NCBI GenBank assembly: GCA_964459165.1 | Contig: CAYWKM010000007.1 | Span: 1-41,409 of the forward strand | Source of the DNA: RGIG4074 sp964459165 | GTDB taxonomy: Bacteria; Bacillota; Clostridia; Christensenellales; Borkfalkiaceae | Direction: 5' to 3' | DNA length: 41,409 nucleotides | In this document: in pieces, positions 7,689 through 16,487 of the stretch | Layout of the letters: each line of letters starts with the position of its first letter | Position numbering within the stretch: position 1 is the first letter of the stretch | Program-made: the position numbers and the translations under genes | The notes under the pieces: generated by a model | What the model was told of the DNA's origin: nothing | Seen by the model: the letters and a program-made list of their open reading frames with translations, nothing else | Database searches by the model: none

Positions 7689-7952
7689 CTATTTTAAAAG
7701 ATTGAAAGTCTTTACGCGAATAGCGGAAAATTCGATGGTTACCCGAAAAGACCTGCCGTCTTCGCGAATATCCATGGCCAGTCCCTCCGTATCGAAATAT
7801 TCGTTTAAAACCTTGCCGATATCTTCCAATGCGACTTGGCGGCAATCGGGCGTCATGGGGAGTTTATCGGCGGAAAGGATATTATTGACTCTGCGGAAAT
7901 TTTCTTCCGGCGTGACGAGCTTGCGCGAAAGGTTTGCCTTACGTTTTTTCAT
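7689..7952 (-). CDS. minE: Diverged MinE-like cell-division topological factor
   Basis: This 87-residue protein starts inside the end of minD (4-nt ATGA overlap) with an AGGAGAA site, the position minE normally holds. The middle (RVNNILSADKL, then PDCRQVALEDIGKVLNEYF) fits the MinE helix that precedes its beta-strand dimer domain, and DGRSFRVTIEF fits a strand. MinE stimulates MinD ATPase and moves the Min proteins off mid-cell. The N-terminus is very basic (MKKRKANLSRK) instead of the usual LxxFF-type membrane-targeting stretch, so the protein is diverged. Identification leans on length, partial similarity and neighbour; a different MinD partner is possible. Confidence 0.62.
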   Translation of the reverse strand: MKKRKANLSRKLVTPEENFRRVNNILSADKLPMTPDCRQVALEDIGKVLNEYFDTEGLAMDIREDGRSFRVTIEFSAIRVKTFNLLK

Positions 7953-8719
7953 AAACTTCTCCTAAGCCCCCTTTTAATAGCGCCGAACAGTCCGCTGTAT
8001 TTTTTTGTCGCGTCAAAAATCTTCGTTCTTCCGCCGGAGACGTTATTCGCCATGATTTTAAACGCCTTAGACGAGTCGGAAAGATTATTCAAAAAAATGC
8101 CGTCCTCCTCCGGAATAATGGCGAGAAGGGGAATTTTTAAAAGATCCTCTATTTCTTCGGGCGAGAGCGTCTCCTTGCTCAACATCATATCCCCCCTCGC
8201 CATATTGATGACGAGATTAATGCTTTTGGGATTGTAGCTTTTCAGCACGGCGATGACTTTATCCGCATCCCGAAGGGAGGAAATATGCGGCGTAGTGACG
8301 ACGATCGCCTCGTCTGCGTTCGCCACGGCGCGGTGAAAGCCGTCGTCGATGCCCGCGGGACAATCGATGAGAATATAGTCGAATTGGGGAGCGAGAGAAT
8401 CGAGCACGGCTTTTACCGATTGAGGAGAAATATACCGCCCCATAACGGTATGATTGCTTGCAAGGATATATAAATTTTTAAACTCCGGATGCTGTACGAG
8501 CGCCTGTTTTGCGCGGCAACGACCTTCGATAACGTCGACGATATCGTATGTAATCAAATTCTCTACGCCCGTGACGACGTCGATGTTGTTCAATCCCATA
8601 TCCGTATCGCAAATGATAACGCGCTCGCCACGGCGGGAAAGCTGAACGCCGAGGTTAGCCGTTACCGTGGTTTTGCCGACTCCGCCCTTGCCCGATGTGA
8701 AAACGATTTTTCTTGCCAC
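7949..8719 (-). CDS. minD: Septum-site-determining ATPase MinD
   Basis: The 256-residue protein has the deviant Walker A motif GKGGVGKTT (10-18), the switch region DTDMGLNNID and DYILIDCPAGID. The C-terminal tail SGLFGAIKRGLRRSL fits the amphipathic membrane-targeting helix of MinD. It binds the membrane as an ATP dimer and blocks FtsZ rings away from mid-cell. The start codon is GTG at 8719, preceded by AGGAAG. minE-like follows with a 4-nt overlap; minC is not in the window. A weak promoter candidate lies at 8798-8827. Confidence 0.95.
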   Translation of the reverse strand: MARKIVFTSGKGGVGKTTVTANLGVQLSRRGERVIICDTDMGLNNIDVVTGVENLITYDIVDVIEGRCRAKQALVQHPEFKNLYILASNHTVMGRYISPQSVKAVLDSLAPQFDYILIDCPAGIDDGFHRAVANADEAIVVTTPHISSLRDADKVIAVLKSYNPKSINLVINMARGDMMLSKETLSPEEIEDLLKIPLLAIIPEEDGIFLNNLSDSSKAFKIMANNVSGGRTKIFDATKKYSGLFGAIKRGLRRSL

Positions 8720-8797
8720 TTTATTTTACTTCCTGTTATGACTTGTTGATAGGGTAATGATACTATAAAAACGCGTAAAAAAAACCGCCGTTTCTGT

Positions 8798-8827
8798 CTT
8801 ATAAACAGCGCTTTTGTCGTTTTTCAA
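8798..8827 (-). promoter_or_regulatory. Possible promoter of minD
   Basis: TTGAAA (8822-8827) and TATAAG (8798-8803) with an 18-nt spacer on the minus strand. A T8 run follows at 8778-8785 in the predicted leader, so this stretch might instead be part of a weak terminator. Confidence 0.35.
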
Positions 8828-8848
8828 AATTCAACGCGAAAATGATTC

Positions 8849-8888
8849 TTTCGAGGGAAAACGAGCTTCTGCGCTTTCCCCCTCGAAA
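8849..8888. repeat. Long inverted repeat between aldolase gene and minD
   Basis: A stem of about 12 bp (TCGAGGG-type arms at 8849-8860 and 8875-8888, one bulged base) closes a loop of about 14 nt. Neither side has a good T-run directly after the stem, so it is not a textbook terminator; it may stabilise the 3' end of the his operon message. Confidence 0.5.
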
Positions 8889-8953
8889 AAATCTCCGGCG
8901 CGATTCCTTCTCTCAACGTCGGAAAAATATAATCGGATCGGCAAAAAGATGAG

Positions 8954-9952
8954 TTAATCCCTGTCGAGGATTTCCTGGTAGAACGCAAAGTAGTCCTCTC
9001 TCTTATCGGACGTGAATTTAATCGCCGTCCGAGGGTGCTGATTGAGAATTCCCGTAAGGAGATATTGAATATCGTATCCCCATACGACGCCCTGCTTCTT
9101 CAAGGCGTCGATATGCTTTTCGAGAAACTTCAAGGCATAGTTCAGATTATACTTGGGATTTTTGAGAAAGCCGAGCAGGAGCTCCATAGCGCAATTTCCC
9201 GCGCCCCGCCCCATCGCGCCGTAGGTGGCGTCGAGATAATTTACGCCCGCGGCGGCGCATTCTATCGTATTGGCAAACGCGAGGTTCTGATTATTATGCG
9301 CGTGAATACCGATCTCCTTGCCGTATTTTTCGCCCGCTTCGAGATACTTCTGCGCCAGGAGACGAATCTGCATGGGATAGAGCGCGCCGTAGGAATCGAC
9401 GATGTAAACGCCGTCTACGGAAGATTGCCCGAGCATTTCCAAGGCGACTTCGATATCCTTTTCGTTGTCTACGGAAATAGCCATGATGTTGCAGGTCGTC
9501 TGATAGCCGAGTTTATGACAATGCTCGATCATGGCAATGGCTGCGGGCATGGTATGGATATAGGTCGCGATGCGGTACATATCGATGGGGCTGTTGGCTT
9601 TTTCGCCGATGTCGCGCCGATAGTTGCATCTTCCCACGTCCGCCATAGCGGTGATAGCCAATCCCTCCTTCTTTTCGCCGACGATATTCCAAATATCGTC
9701 CTCTTTACAGAACTTCCACTTGCCGAATTTGGATTCGTCGAAGAGATCTCTATCCGCTTTATAGCCGAATTCCATAAAATCCACGCCCGCCGAAAGGTTC
9801 GTTTCATACAGGTCCTTGACGAACTCATCCGTAAAGAAAAAATCGTTTACCAATCCCCCGTCGCGAATCGTCGCGTCGAATACTTTGATTTGGGGACGAA
9901 AACTGATCATGCGGGAAGAATCGCCCGCCCGTAGTCTCGTTTCGTTATTCAT
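8954..9952 (-). CDS. DRE-TIM metallolyase / HMGL-like aldolase at the end of the his operon
   Basis: The 332-residue protein is a TIM-barrel member of the HMG-CoA-lyase/4-hydroxy-2-oxovalerate-aldolase family. It has the signature DATIRDGG (26-33), DSYGAL (186-191) and the metal-binding HAHNN (217-221), which bind a divalent metal and the 2-oxo acid. Isopropylmalate and homocitrate synthases carry longer C-terminal regulatory domains that are absent here; the reaction is unknown. It begins 28 bp after the hisIE stop with a GGAGG element 11 nt before the ATG, so it is probably co-transcribed with his genes. No dehydrogenase or dehydratase partner lies nearby to suggest a pathway. Confidence 0.82.
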   Translation of the reverse strand: MNNETRLRAGDSSRMISFRPQIKVFDATIRDGGLVNDFFFTDEFVKDLYETNLSAGVDFMEFGYKADRDLFDESKFGKWKFCKEDDIWNIVGEKKEGLAITAMADVGRCNYRRDIGEKANSPIDMYRIATYIHTMPAAIAMIEHCHKLGYQTTCNIMAISVDNEKDIEVALEMLGQSSVDGVYIVDSYGALYPMQIRLLAQKYLEAGEKYGKEIGIHAHNNQNLAFANTIECAAAGVNYLDATYGAMGRGAGNCAMELLLGFLKNPKYNLNYALKFLEKHIDALKKQGVVWGYDIQYLLTGILNQHPRTAIKFTSDKREDYFAFYQEILDRD

Positions 9953-9980
9953 TTTCTATCTGTCCTCCGTTACTTGCTTC

Positions 9981-10607
9981 TTATGCTTCATTATGTCTCT
10001 TTCTGAGTTCCGTGCAAACTTCGGAAAGCTCTACGCCCTTTTCGCGCAAAAGGACGAGCGTATGATAGAGGAGATCGGCGCACTCGCCGATCAGTTCCTC
10101 TTTATCGTCGTTTTTGGACGCGACGACCATTTCCACCGCTTCCTCGCCCGCCTTTTTGGCGATCTTGTCTATTCCCTTTTCAAACAGGTAACTCGTATAG
10201 GAGCCGTCCTGCGGGCGATCTTTTCTGTCTTTTACGATGCGTTGAAGAACGCCCAGCATCTCTGCGCCGACGGCGTCGGGATCGCCCTGCACAAGATTAA
10301 AAAAGCAGGAATACGCGCCCGTGTGACAAGCCGCGCCCGTCTGACGCACCTTCAACAAGAGCGCGTCGCAATCGCAATCGAAAAAGGCGGAAACCACCTG
10401 CTGCAGATGACCGCTCTCTTCGCCCTTCCTCCAAAGCTTCTGCCTGGAACGACTGAAATAGGTGGCATAGCCCGTTTCAAGCGTGAGCCTTAAGCTCTCT
10501 TCGTTCATAAACGCCTGCATGAGAACCTCTCCGCTTTCAAAATCCTGCGCGATGGCGACAAACAATCCCTTGTCGTCATATTTTATTTTAGAAAAATCAA
10601 AATCCAT
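9981..10607 (-). CDS. hisIE: Bifunctional phosphoribosyl-AMP cyclohydrolase / phosphoribosyl-ATP pyrophosphatase
   Basis: The 208-residue fusion catalyses steps 2 and 3 of histidine synthesis. The HisI half (about 1-108) has the metal-binding DCDCD (77-81) and Cys94/Cys101 in ACHTGAYSC. The HisE half (about 112-208) has the EEAVEMVVAS helix and EELIGECADLLYHTLVLL, typical of the all-alpha NTP pyrophosphatase fold. It begins 10 bp after hisF, and the ATG at 10607 gives the usual N-terminus. Fusion of hisI and hisE is common in bacteria. Confidence 0.96.
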   Translation of the reverse strand: MDFDFSKIKYDDKGLFVAIAQDFESGEVLMQAFMNEESLRLTLETGYATYFSRSRQKLWRKGEESGHLQQVVSAFFDCDCDALLLKVRQTGAACHTGAYSCFFNLVQGDPDAVGAEMLGVLQRIVKDRKDRPQDGSYTSYLFEKGIDKIAKKAGEEAVEMVVASKNDDKEELIGECADLLYHTLVLLREKGVELSEVCTELRKRHNEA

Positions 10608-10617
10608 TTTATTTTAC

Positions 10618-11388
10618 CTACGACCTCCCGGTTTTTCTTATGGGAATCCCCTTTTCGACGAGGAAATCTTTCAACTCGTTCATGTGAATGACGCCGAAGT
10701 GAAAGAGAGACGCCGCCAACGCCGCGTCGGCTTTTCCGTCGGTAAGAACGTCGGCGAAATCCTGCATGCTTCCTGCTCCGCCGCTCGCGATCACGGGAAT
10801 ATTGACGGCTTCCGCGACCGCGCGGGTCAGTTCGATATCGTAACCTGCCTTCGTTCCGTCTTGATCCATGCTGGTGAGAAGCACTTCCCCCGCGCCGAGC
10901 TTCTCCGCCCGAACAATCCAATCGATCGCGTCGAGATCCGTCTTGATTCTCCCGCCGTTCAGATAGATGTCCCAACGCCCCTGTTCGTTTCTCTTTGCGT
11001 CGACCGCCAATACCACGCACTGGCTGCCGAAACGAAGAGCGGCTTCCGTAATGAGAGAAGGATTTTTAATCGCCGCCGAATTGACGGAAATTTTATCCGC
11101 CCCGCAGGAAAGCATCGCTTTAAAATCGTCCGTCGTGCGTATCCCTCCGCCGACCGTAAGGGGGATGAATACCTGCTCGGAAGCGCGCGAGACGACGTCG
11201 TACACGGGAGCGCGTTCCTGATGGCTTGCGGTAATATCGAGAAAGACGATTTCATCCGCTCCGAACGCGTTATACGTTTTCGCCGCCTCGACGGGATCGC
11301 CGGCGTCTGCGAGATTGACAAAGTTGACTCCCTTGACCACCCTGCCGTTATTTAAATCGAGACAGGGAATAATTCTTTTGCAAAGCAT
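10618..11388 (-). CDS. hisF: Imidazole glycerol phosphate synthase, cyclase subunit
   Basis: The 256-residue (beta-alpha)8 barrel starts with the classic MLCKRIIPCLDLNNGRVVKG. The two catalytic aspartates are at Asp11 and Asp130 (VVLAVDAKR). The phosphate-binding loops (TVGGGIR, ASGGAGSM) are present. With HisH it uses glutamine-derived ammonia to turn PRFAR into IGP and AICAR. It directly follows hisA with no spacer; GAGG-type sequence inside the hisA end serves as ribosome binding site. Confidence 0.97.
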   Translation of the reverse strand: MLCKRIIPCLDLNNGRVVKGVNFVNLADAGDPVEAAKTYNAFGADEIVFLDITASHQERAPVYDVVSRASEQVFIPLTVGGGIRTTDDFKAMLSCGADKISVNSAAIKNPSLITEAALRFGSQCVVLAVDAKRNEQGRWDIYLNGGRIKTDLDAIDWIVRAEKLGAGEVLLTSMDQDGTKAGYDIELTRAVAEAVNIPVIASGGAGSMQDFADVLTDGKADAALAASLFHFGVIHMNELKDFLVEKGIPIRKTGRS

Positions 11389-12096
11389 TTACCTCGTCTC
11401 CTCTATCGCCCTTCTCAAATCGATGGCTCCCTCGTAAATGCTTCGCCCGAGAATCGCCCCGAAAACGCCCTTTTCCTTCAATTTCAATAAGTCTTCAAGC
11501 GAAGAAATTCCGCCGCTTGCAATGACGTTTAAACCCGTCTCCCGCTGCATTTCGACCGTTTCGTCGAGCGAAACGCCCTGCATGGCGCCGTCCTTGGCGA
11601 TATCGGTAAACACGCAGACCCGAACGCCCGCGCGCTTCGCCCTTTTCCCGAAATCGACGGCTCTCACGCCGGAATTTTCCGTCCAACCCTTAATAGAGAG
11701 AAATCCGTCCCTCGCGTCGATTCCGGCTGCGATTCTTTCGCCGAAATCCTGCGTCAAACGCATGAAGAGATCGGGATCGGTATAGCAGACCGTGCCGAGC
11801 ACAACCCTCGCCGCTCCCGCTTCGAGTCGATCCTTCACGTCGCAATAGCTCCGCAAGCCGCCGCCGCTCTGCACGGGGACGCCGAGCTTCGCTATTTTTG
11901 AAAGGGTATCGTTCATGCGGCTTATCCCCTCGAACGCGCCGTTCAAGTCGACGACGTGAAGATTTTCGGCTCCCTGATCCACCCACTGCTTCGCCCTGTC
12001 GAGGGGATCGCCGTAATCGGTCGAACGCTCCTTTTTTCCGTATAAGAGGCGGACGGCGCGTCCGTCCATAATATCGATAGCGGGGAAAAGTTTCAT
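11389..12096 (-). CDS. hisA: ProFAR isomerase
   Basis: This 235-residue half-barrel repeat protein isomerises ProFAR to PRFAR, step 4 of histidine synthesis. Catalytic Asp8 (FPAIDIMDG) and Asp127 (AAGIDARDG) match the HisA pattern, and SGGGLRS and ASGGISS bind the two phosphates. The start is ATG 12096, with AAGGAG six nt upstream; the frame is open to 12141 but that would add a non-homologous stretch overlapping hisH. It sits between hisH and hisF. Confidence 0.96.
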   Translation of the reverse strand: MKLFPAIDIMDGRAVRLLYGKKERSTDYGDPLDRAKQWVDQGAENLHVVDLNGAFEGISRMNDTLSKIAKLGVPVQSGGGLRSYCDVKDRLEAGAARVVLGTVCYTDPDLFMRLTQDFGERIAAGIDARDGFLSIKGWTENSGVRAVDFGKRAKRAGVRVCVFTDIAKDGAMQGVSLDETVEMQRETGLNVIASGGISSLEDLLKLKEKGVFGAILGRSIYEGAIDLRRAIEETR

Positions 12097-12127
12097 GTCT
12101 CGCTCCTTATCTTCCCTTATTTTAATC

Positions 12128-12718
12128 CTATAGCCGTACAAAATTGGCTAAAAGCCGAATGCCGACATCGCCGCTCTTTTCGGGATGAAACTGCGTGCCG
12201 TACACGTGTTTTCCATTCCACACCGCGGCGGCGTAATCGATGTAATAATTCGTTTTTGCTATGACAAATTCATCCGTCGTATCGGCGTAATAGCTGTGAA
12301 CGAAGTAAAATTCGCTCTCCTCGTCGATCCCTTTAAACAAGGGAGAGCGAAGGGAGAATACCTGATTCCAACCGATTTGAGGGATTTTTCCCCTTTCGAA
12401 CCTGACGACGTTCCCCTCGCAAAAGCCGAAGCCCTCGTTTTCGCCGTCCTCGAAGGATTTGTCGAGAAAAAACTGCATTCCGAGGCATATCCCCAAAATA
12501 TCCGTATTTTCCGATCTCTCCTTGAGATAAGAGACGAGATTTCGCCGAGACAGCTCGCGCATACCTTGTCCGAAAGAGCCTACCCCGGGCAAAATAATTT
12601 TTTCACATCGGTCGAGAACGCTTCTTTCGCCGCTGACGACTGCCTTTTGAGAGAGATTTTCGATTGCTTTTTGTACGGAACGCACGTTTCCCATTCCGTA
12701 ATCGACGATTCCGATCAT
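12128..12718 (-). CDS. hisH: Imidazole glycerol phosphate synthase, glutamine amidotransferase subunit
   Basis: The 196-residue class I amidotransferase has the triad Cys78 (GICLGMQ), His178 and Glu180 (FHPEKSG), and the N-terminal IVDYGMGN motif. It releases ammonia from glutamine and channels it to HisF. ATG 12718 is preceded by AGAGGG, and the gene begins 12 bp after hisB. Confidence 0.97.
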   Translation of the reverse strand: MIGIVDYGMGNVRSVQKAIENLSQKAVVSGERSVLDRCEKIILPGVGSFGQGMRELSRRNLVSYLKERSENTDILGICLGMQFFLDKSFEDGENEGFGFCEGNVVRFERGKIPQIGWNQVFSLRSPLFKGIDEESEFYFVHSYYADTTDEFVIAKTNYYIDYAAAVWNGKHVYGTQFHPEKSGDVGIRLLANFVRL

Positions 12719-12730
12719 AACGTCCCTCTT

Positions 12731-13318
12731 TTATTGAAGAATTCCCTTAGAAGAGGGCACCTGATCCGAAACGATCTTCACCGCGTCGTGCAAACATTTT
12801 GCGAGCGCTTTAAAAATCGCTTCCGCCTCGTGGTGCTTATTCCCTTTTGCGAGGAGTTTTACGTAAATATTCAAGCCGCCGTTCACGGCAAAGGCTTGCA
12901 GAAATTCTCTGATGAGTTCCGCGTCGAAATTGCCGATCCTTCCGCCGGAAAATTCCCCGTCGACCTCGAACGTAAGATAAGGACGACCGCTGATATCGAT
13001 CGCCACGAGAGCCGCCGTCTCGTCCATAGGGACGACGCGATCGGCAAAGCGGGCGATTCCCTTTTTGTCGCCAAGCGCGGCTTTCAACGCGCTTCCGAGC
13101 GCGACGCCGATATCCTCCGTGGAATGATGGTCGTCTACCTGCGTGTCGCCGCGACAGACGAGCGAAAGGTCGAACGACGAATGGACGGCGAGGAGCTCTA
13201 ACATATGATTGAGAAACCCCACTCCGCTGTCGATATCCCGTCGTCCGCTTCCGTCGAGATTTAAAGAAAGGCGTATCTGCGTTTCGCTTGTGTTTCTTTC
13301 GATTTGAAATGTTCTCAT
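12731..13318 (-). CDS. hisB: Imidazoleglycerol-phosphate dehydratase
   Basis: The 195-residue IGPD catalyses step 6 of histidine synthesis. The Mn-binding repeats are visible: GFLNHMLELLAVH (35-47), DDHHSTEDIG (62-71) and the C-terminal KHHEAEAIFK. It is the single-function form, without the N-terminal phosphatase domain of enterobacterial HisB. ATG 13318 follows a GAGGT site; a TTG 18 nt upstream is less likely. It starts 35 bp after hisD. Confidence 0.96.
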   Translation of the reverse strand: MRTFQIERNTSETQIRLSLNLDGSGRRDIDSGVGFLNHMLELLAVHSSFDLSLVCRGDTQVDDHHSTEDIGVALGSALKAALGDKKGIARFADRVVPMDETAALVAIDISGRPYLTFEVDGEFSGGRIGNFDAELIREFLQAFAVNGGLNIYVKLLAKGNKHHEAEAIFKALAKCLHDAVKIVSDQVPSSKGILQ

Positions 13319-13353
13319 AAAAGACCTCTTTCCCAAATGATTTTCTTACTATT

Positions 13354-14625
13354 TTACCGCTTTAATCGGATTTTTACGGCGTTTGCATGAGCGGTAAGCC
13401 CTTCGCCCTCCGCCATGCGAACGATGTGTTCTCCGTCCGCTCGAAGGGCTTTTTCGCTGTATTTGACGACGGACATCTTACGCATAAAGATATCCTGATT
13501 GACGACTTCAAAGAATTTCGCCGTTCCGCCCGTGGGAAGAATGTGATCGGGCCCGGCGAAATAATCCCCTACGGGCTCGGGCGTAAAGCCGCCGAGAAAC
13601 ACCGCGCCCGCGTTTTTGACGCTCTTTAAAAGTTCGTCGCAATTTTCCGTGTAAATTTCCATATGCTCGGGCGCGATTTCGTTGGCGAGTTCGATCGCCT
13701 GCATGATATTTTCGGCGACGACGATTCCGCCGCCGTATTCCACGGAATATTTTGCGATCTCTTTACGGGATAAGAGCTCGATCTGTCTTTCGACCTCCGC
13801 CTTCACCTTTTCGGCGAACTCCCTGTCGTCGGTAACGACGATGGCGCGGGCGAGTTTATCGTGCTCCGCCTGAGAAAGGGTATCCGCCGCGACGTACTCG
13901 GGATTCGCCTTATTGTCGCAGACGATGAGAATCTCGGAAGGACCGGCGAGCATATCGATTCCGACTTGTCCGTACACTTCCTTTTTTGCGAGGGTGACGA
14001 AGATATTGCCCGGTCCCGCGACGACGTCCACTTTGGGAATACTCTCCGTTCCGTACGCGAAAGCGGCGATTGCCTGCGCGCCGCCCGCTTTATAGACCGC
14101 CTCCGCGCCGCATTCCCTTGCGGCCACGAGCGTAGCGGCGTTGATCTTTCCGTTCTTCGCCGGCGTGGTCATATATATATGGCCGACTCCCGCCGCCCTC
14201 GCCGGGAGAATCCCCATACACACGGAGGAAAACAGAGGCGCGGTTCCCCCCGGCACGTAAATGCCGGCTCGATCTACGGGACGGACGGTATAGCCCGTTC
14301 TTCTGCCCCATTCGTCTTCGCGAATATCCTCCTTCATTAAATTTCTCGAATGATAGGAAAGGATATTTTCGATCGCTTTACGGAGAGTCGCCAAAAGATC
14401 GGGGTCGATTTCCCGATAAGCTTTTTCGTATTCTTCTTCACTCACTTTTATCGTTTCTTTCGTCAAGACGGCATTGTCGAATTTCGCCTCGTAGGCAAAC
14501 ACCGCCTCGTCCCCGTTTTTCCTTACGTCGCTCACGATTTTCCTTACCGAAGCCGCGAGCGATTCGTCCTCGAAGCCGCCCCGTTTTAACAACGCTTGGC
14601 AATCTTTGATATCGTAAATCTTCAT
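13354..14625 (-). CDS. hisD: Histidinol dehydrogenase
   Basis: The 423-residue enzyme oxidises histidinol to histidine through two NAD-dependent steps. Family motifs are clear: PGGTAPLFSS, GAQAIAAFAYGT, VAGPGNIFVT, DMLAGPSEI, SQAEHDK, and APEHMEIY with the catalytic Glu-His. Length is normal. The ATG overlaps the hisG stop by 4 nt (ATGA) and has a strong AGGAGG site inside the hisG end, suggesting coupled translation. Confidence 0.97.
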   Translation of the reverse strand: MKIYDIKDCQALLKRGGFEDESLAASVRKIVSDVRKNGDEAVFAYEAKFDNAVLTKETIKVSEEEYEKAYREIDPDLLATLRKAIENILSYHSRNLMKEDIREDEWGRRTGYTVRPVDRAGIYVPGGTAPLFSSVCMGILPARAAGVGHIYMTTPAKNGKINAATLVAARECGAEAVYKAGGAQAIAAFAYGTESIPKVDVVAGPGNIFVTLAKKEVYGQVGIDMLAGPSEILIVCDNKANPEYVAADTLSQAEHDKLARAIVVTDDREFAEKVKAEVERQIELLSRKEIAKYSVEYGGGIVVAENIMQAIELANEIAPEHMEIYTENCDELLKSVKNAGAVFLGGFTPEPVGDYFAGPDHILPTGGTAKFFEVVNQDIFMRKMSVVKYSEKALRADGEHIVRMAEGEGLTAHANAVKIRLKR

Positions 14626-15257
14626 AACGAATCCTCCTGTACTTGCCGTTTGATTTTTTCAATCAGGGGAAGAACGGCTTCCGCCTTCGTCTTTAAACTG
14701 ACCTTATTGACCACGAGACGAGCGGAGACGTCGAAAACCTCTTCGAGAACGGCAAGCCCGTTGGCGCGAAGAGTGGAACCCGTCTGCACGATATCGAAGA
14801 TCATGTCGGCAAGCCCCGTCACGGGAGCGAGCTCAATGGAGCCGTTCAGCTTAATAATCTCGATTTCCTCGCCCCGCGAAGCAAATAATTTTTTCGCCGT
14901 ATTGACATACTTCGTGGCGATCCTCAAATGCGGGTGAGTCAGCCGATTCTTTCGTTCGGGATAGCCGGCGAGGCAGAGCTTACATTTTTCAAACTTTAAA
15001 TCGATCATTTCGTAAAGCTCCTTATCCTCCTCCATAAGCGTGTCTTTGCCTACGACGCCGACGTCCGCGATACCGTATTCTACATAGGTGGGAACGTCGG
15101 AAGGCTTTACGAGAAAAAAGGTGTATTCTCCGTCTCTGCTCGGCAGAACGAGTTTTCTGGTATTTTCAAGTACGACGGAAGCGTCTACGCCGCACTTTTC
15201 TAAAAGCGCCGCGCTTTCCTCCGCGAGTCTCCCCTTTGCCAAAGCTACGGTAATCAT
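14622..15257 (-). CDS. hisG: ATP phosphoribosyltransferase, short-form catalytic subunit
   Basis: At 211 residues this is the short HisG, which lacks the C-terminal regulatory domain and needs HisZ for activity. It carries out the first, committed step: PRPP plus ATP to phosphoribosyl-ATP. The MITVALAKGRL start, GIADVGVVGKD, LAPVTGLADMIFDIVQTGSTLRANGL and the periplasmic-binding-protein-like layout match the family. It overlaps hisZ by 4 nt and has GGAGGG 11 nt upstream. Confidence 0.97.
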   Translation of the reverse strand: MITVALAKGRLAEESAALLEKCGVDASVVLENTRKLVLPSRDGEYTFFLVKPSDVPTYVEYGIADVGVVGKDTLMEEDKELYEMIDLKFEKCKLCLAGYPERKNRLTHPHLRIATKYVNTAKKLFASRGEEIEIIKLNGSIELAPVTGLADMIFDIVQTGSTLRANGLAVLEEVFDVSARLVVNKVSLKTKAEAVLPLIEKIKRQVQEDSL

Positions 15258-16432
15258 AGTTCTACGAGCCCTCCTTTCGTCGCCTTACAGATTCTTCCTC
15301 CTCCCCGATTTTTCAATAGCTCCTCGTCGGAAAGGTTTTCCGCCCGCAAACAAACGATTTTTCCCTCCTCCGTCAGCTGGCGATAAGCGGAATAAGCGAC
15401 GGCTTCCGCCCCTTCCTCGCAATAGAGAAGGACGTCGGGCTCTCTCTCTTTTACGAGATCCCCCTGCCGTTCCAACGCCATGAGCGCGCGCTTCAAGCCC
15501 ATCGCGAAGCCGACTGCCGGAATATGCTTTCCGAACTCGTCGGCGAGATTGTCGTATCGCCCGCCGCTGAGAATATCCGAGCCGAAATTTTTCGCGTAGC
15601 CCGTAAAGACGACGCCCGAATAATAGGCGAGGCTCTTGACCGTGCCGAGATCGACGGAAACATATTCTTCGAGCCCGAAGCTCTTTAAGAGATCATATAC
15701 TTTTTTTAAGTGAGCGAGCGCGTTCAGCGCTTGCGCGTTATCAGTTAATTTTTCCGCTCTGGCAAACACTTCCTCTCCCCCGAAAAGGGTGGGGAGAGCC
15801 ATGATCGCGTCCGCCGCCCGCCTTTCGGCTTTCGAATTTTTCAAAATCATCTGAACGCCGATACCGTCCTTCGCGTTGACGCCTTTGCGGATTTCCTCCG
15901 TCTCTTCCTCCGTGAGCATACTCGCAGACAAAAGACCTTTAAAGAAACCGACGTGCCCGATATCGACGATAAACTCTTTTATTCCCGTCTCTTTTAAACA
16001 TTCGATGGAAAAGGCGATCATCTGCGCGTCCGAAAGCGGCGAAGAAACGCCGAAGCTCTCCACGCCCGCCTGCAAAAATTCGCGGCGGCTTGCGCCGGCA
16101 GCCTCAGAAAACTTCCAAACGTCGGAGAAATAGCAAAGCTTGACGTTGGTATTTTTTAATTTGGTGGCGGCGATGCGCGCGGCAGCCAGAGTCATATCGG
16201 GGCGCAAGACGAGGAGCTTCCCGTCGCTGTCCGTCATCTTAAACATTTTTTCCTGCGGAATGCTGTTCTTGATGCGGGCATACGTATCGTAATATTCGAT
16301 CGCCGCGCTCGAAACGAATTTACAGCCGGCAAGCGTGAATTTCCGTTCGAGTTTCCGTTTGATGATATTTAGGTTATAGCATTCTTCGGGAAGCAAATCC
16401 TGAACGCCGGAAGGTAGTTTAAAATAAGTCAT
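15254..16432 (-). CDS. hisZ: ATP phosphoribosyltransferase regulatory subunit
   Basis: The 392-residue protein is a histidyl-tRNA-synthetase-like subunit that pairs with short HisG to give a histidine-inhibited complex. The start FKLPSGVQDLLPEE and the motif-2-like LLVLRPDMTLAAARIAA match. It is shorter than true HisRS and lacks its anticodon-binding domain, and adjacency to short hisG settles the call. It is the first gene of the operon, with a GGAG element about 10 nt before the ATG. Confidence 0.95.
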   Translation of the reverse strand: MTYFKLPSGVQDLLPEECYNLNIIKRKLERKFTLAGCKFVSSAAIEYYDTYARIKNSIPQEKMFKMTDSDGKLLVLRPDMTLAAARIAATKLKNTNVKLCYFSDVWKFSEAAGASRREFLQAGVESFGVSSPLSDAQMIAFSIECLKETGIKEFIVDIGHVGFFKGLLSASMLTEEETEEIRKGVNAKDGIGVQMILKNSKAERRAADAIMALPTLFGGEEVFARAEKLTDNAQALNALAHLKKVYDLLKSFGLEEYVSVDLGTVKSLAYYSGVVFTGYAKNFGSDILSGGRYDNLADEFGKHIPAVGFAMGLKRALMALERQGDLVKEREPDVLLYCEEGAEAVAYSAYRQLTEEGKIVCLRAENLSDEELLKNRGGGRICKATKGGLVEL

Positions 16433-16487
16433 TTTCTTTTCTCCGAACCGCTTTTCGCTTAAAAGACGAGCGCGACGTTACCGATAT

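Noticed and set aside
12185..13201. A 338-codon plus-strand frame opposite hisH and hisB
   Set aside because: Antisense to two genes with complete catalytic motifs; a product of codon bias.
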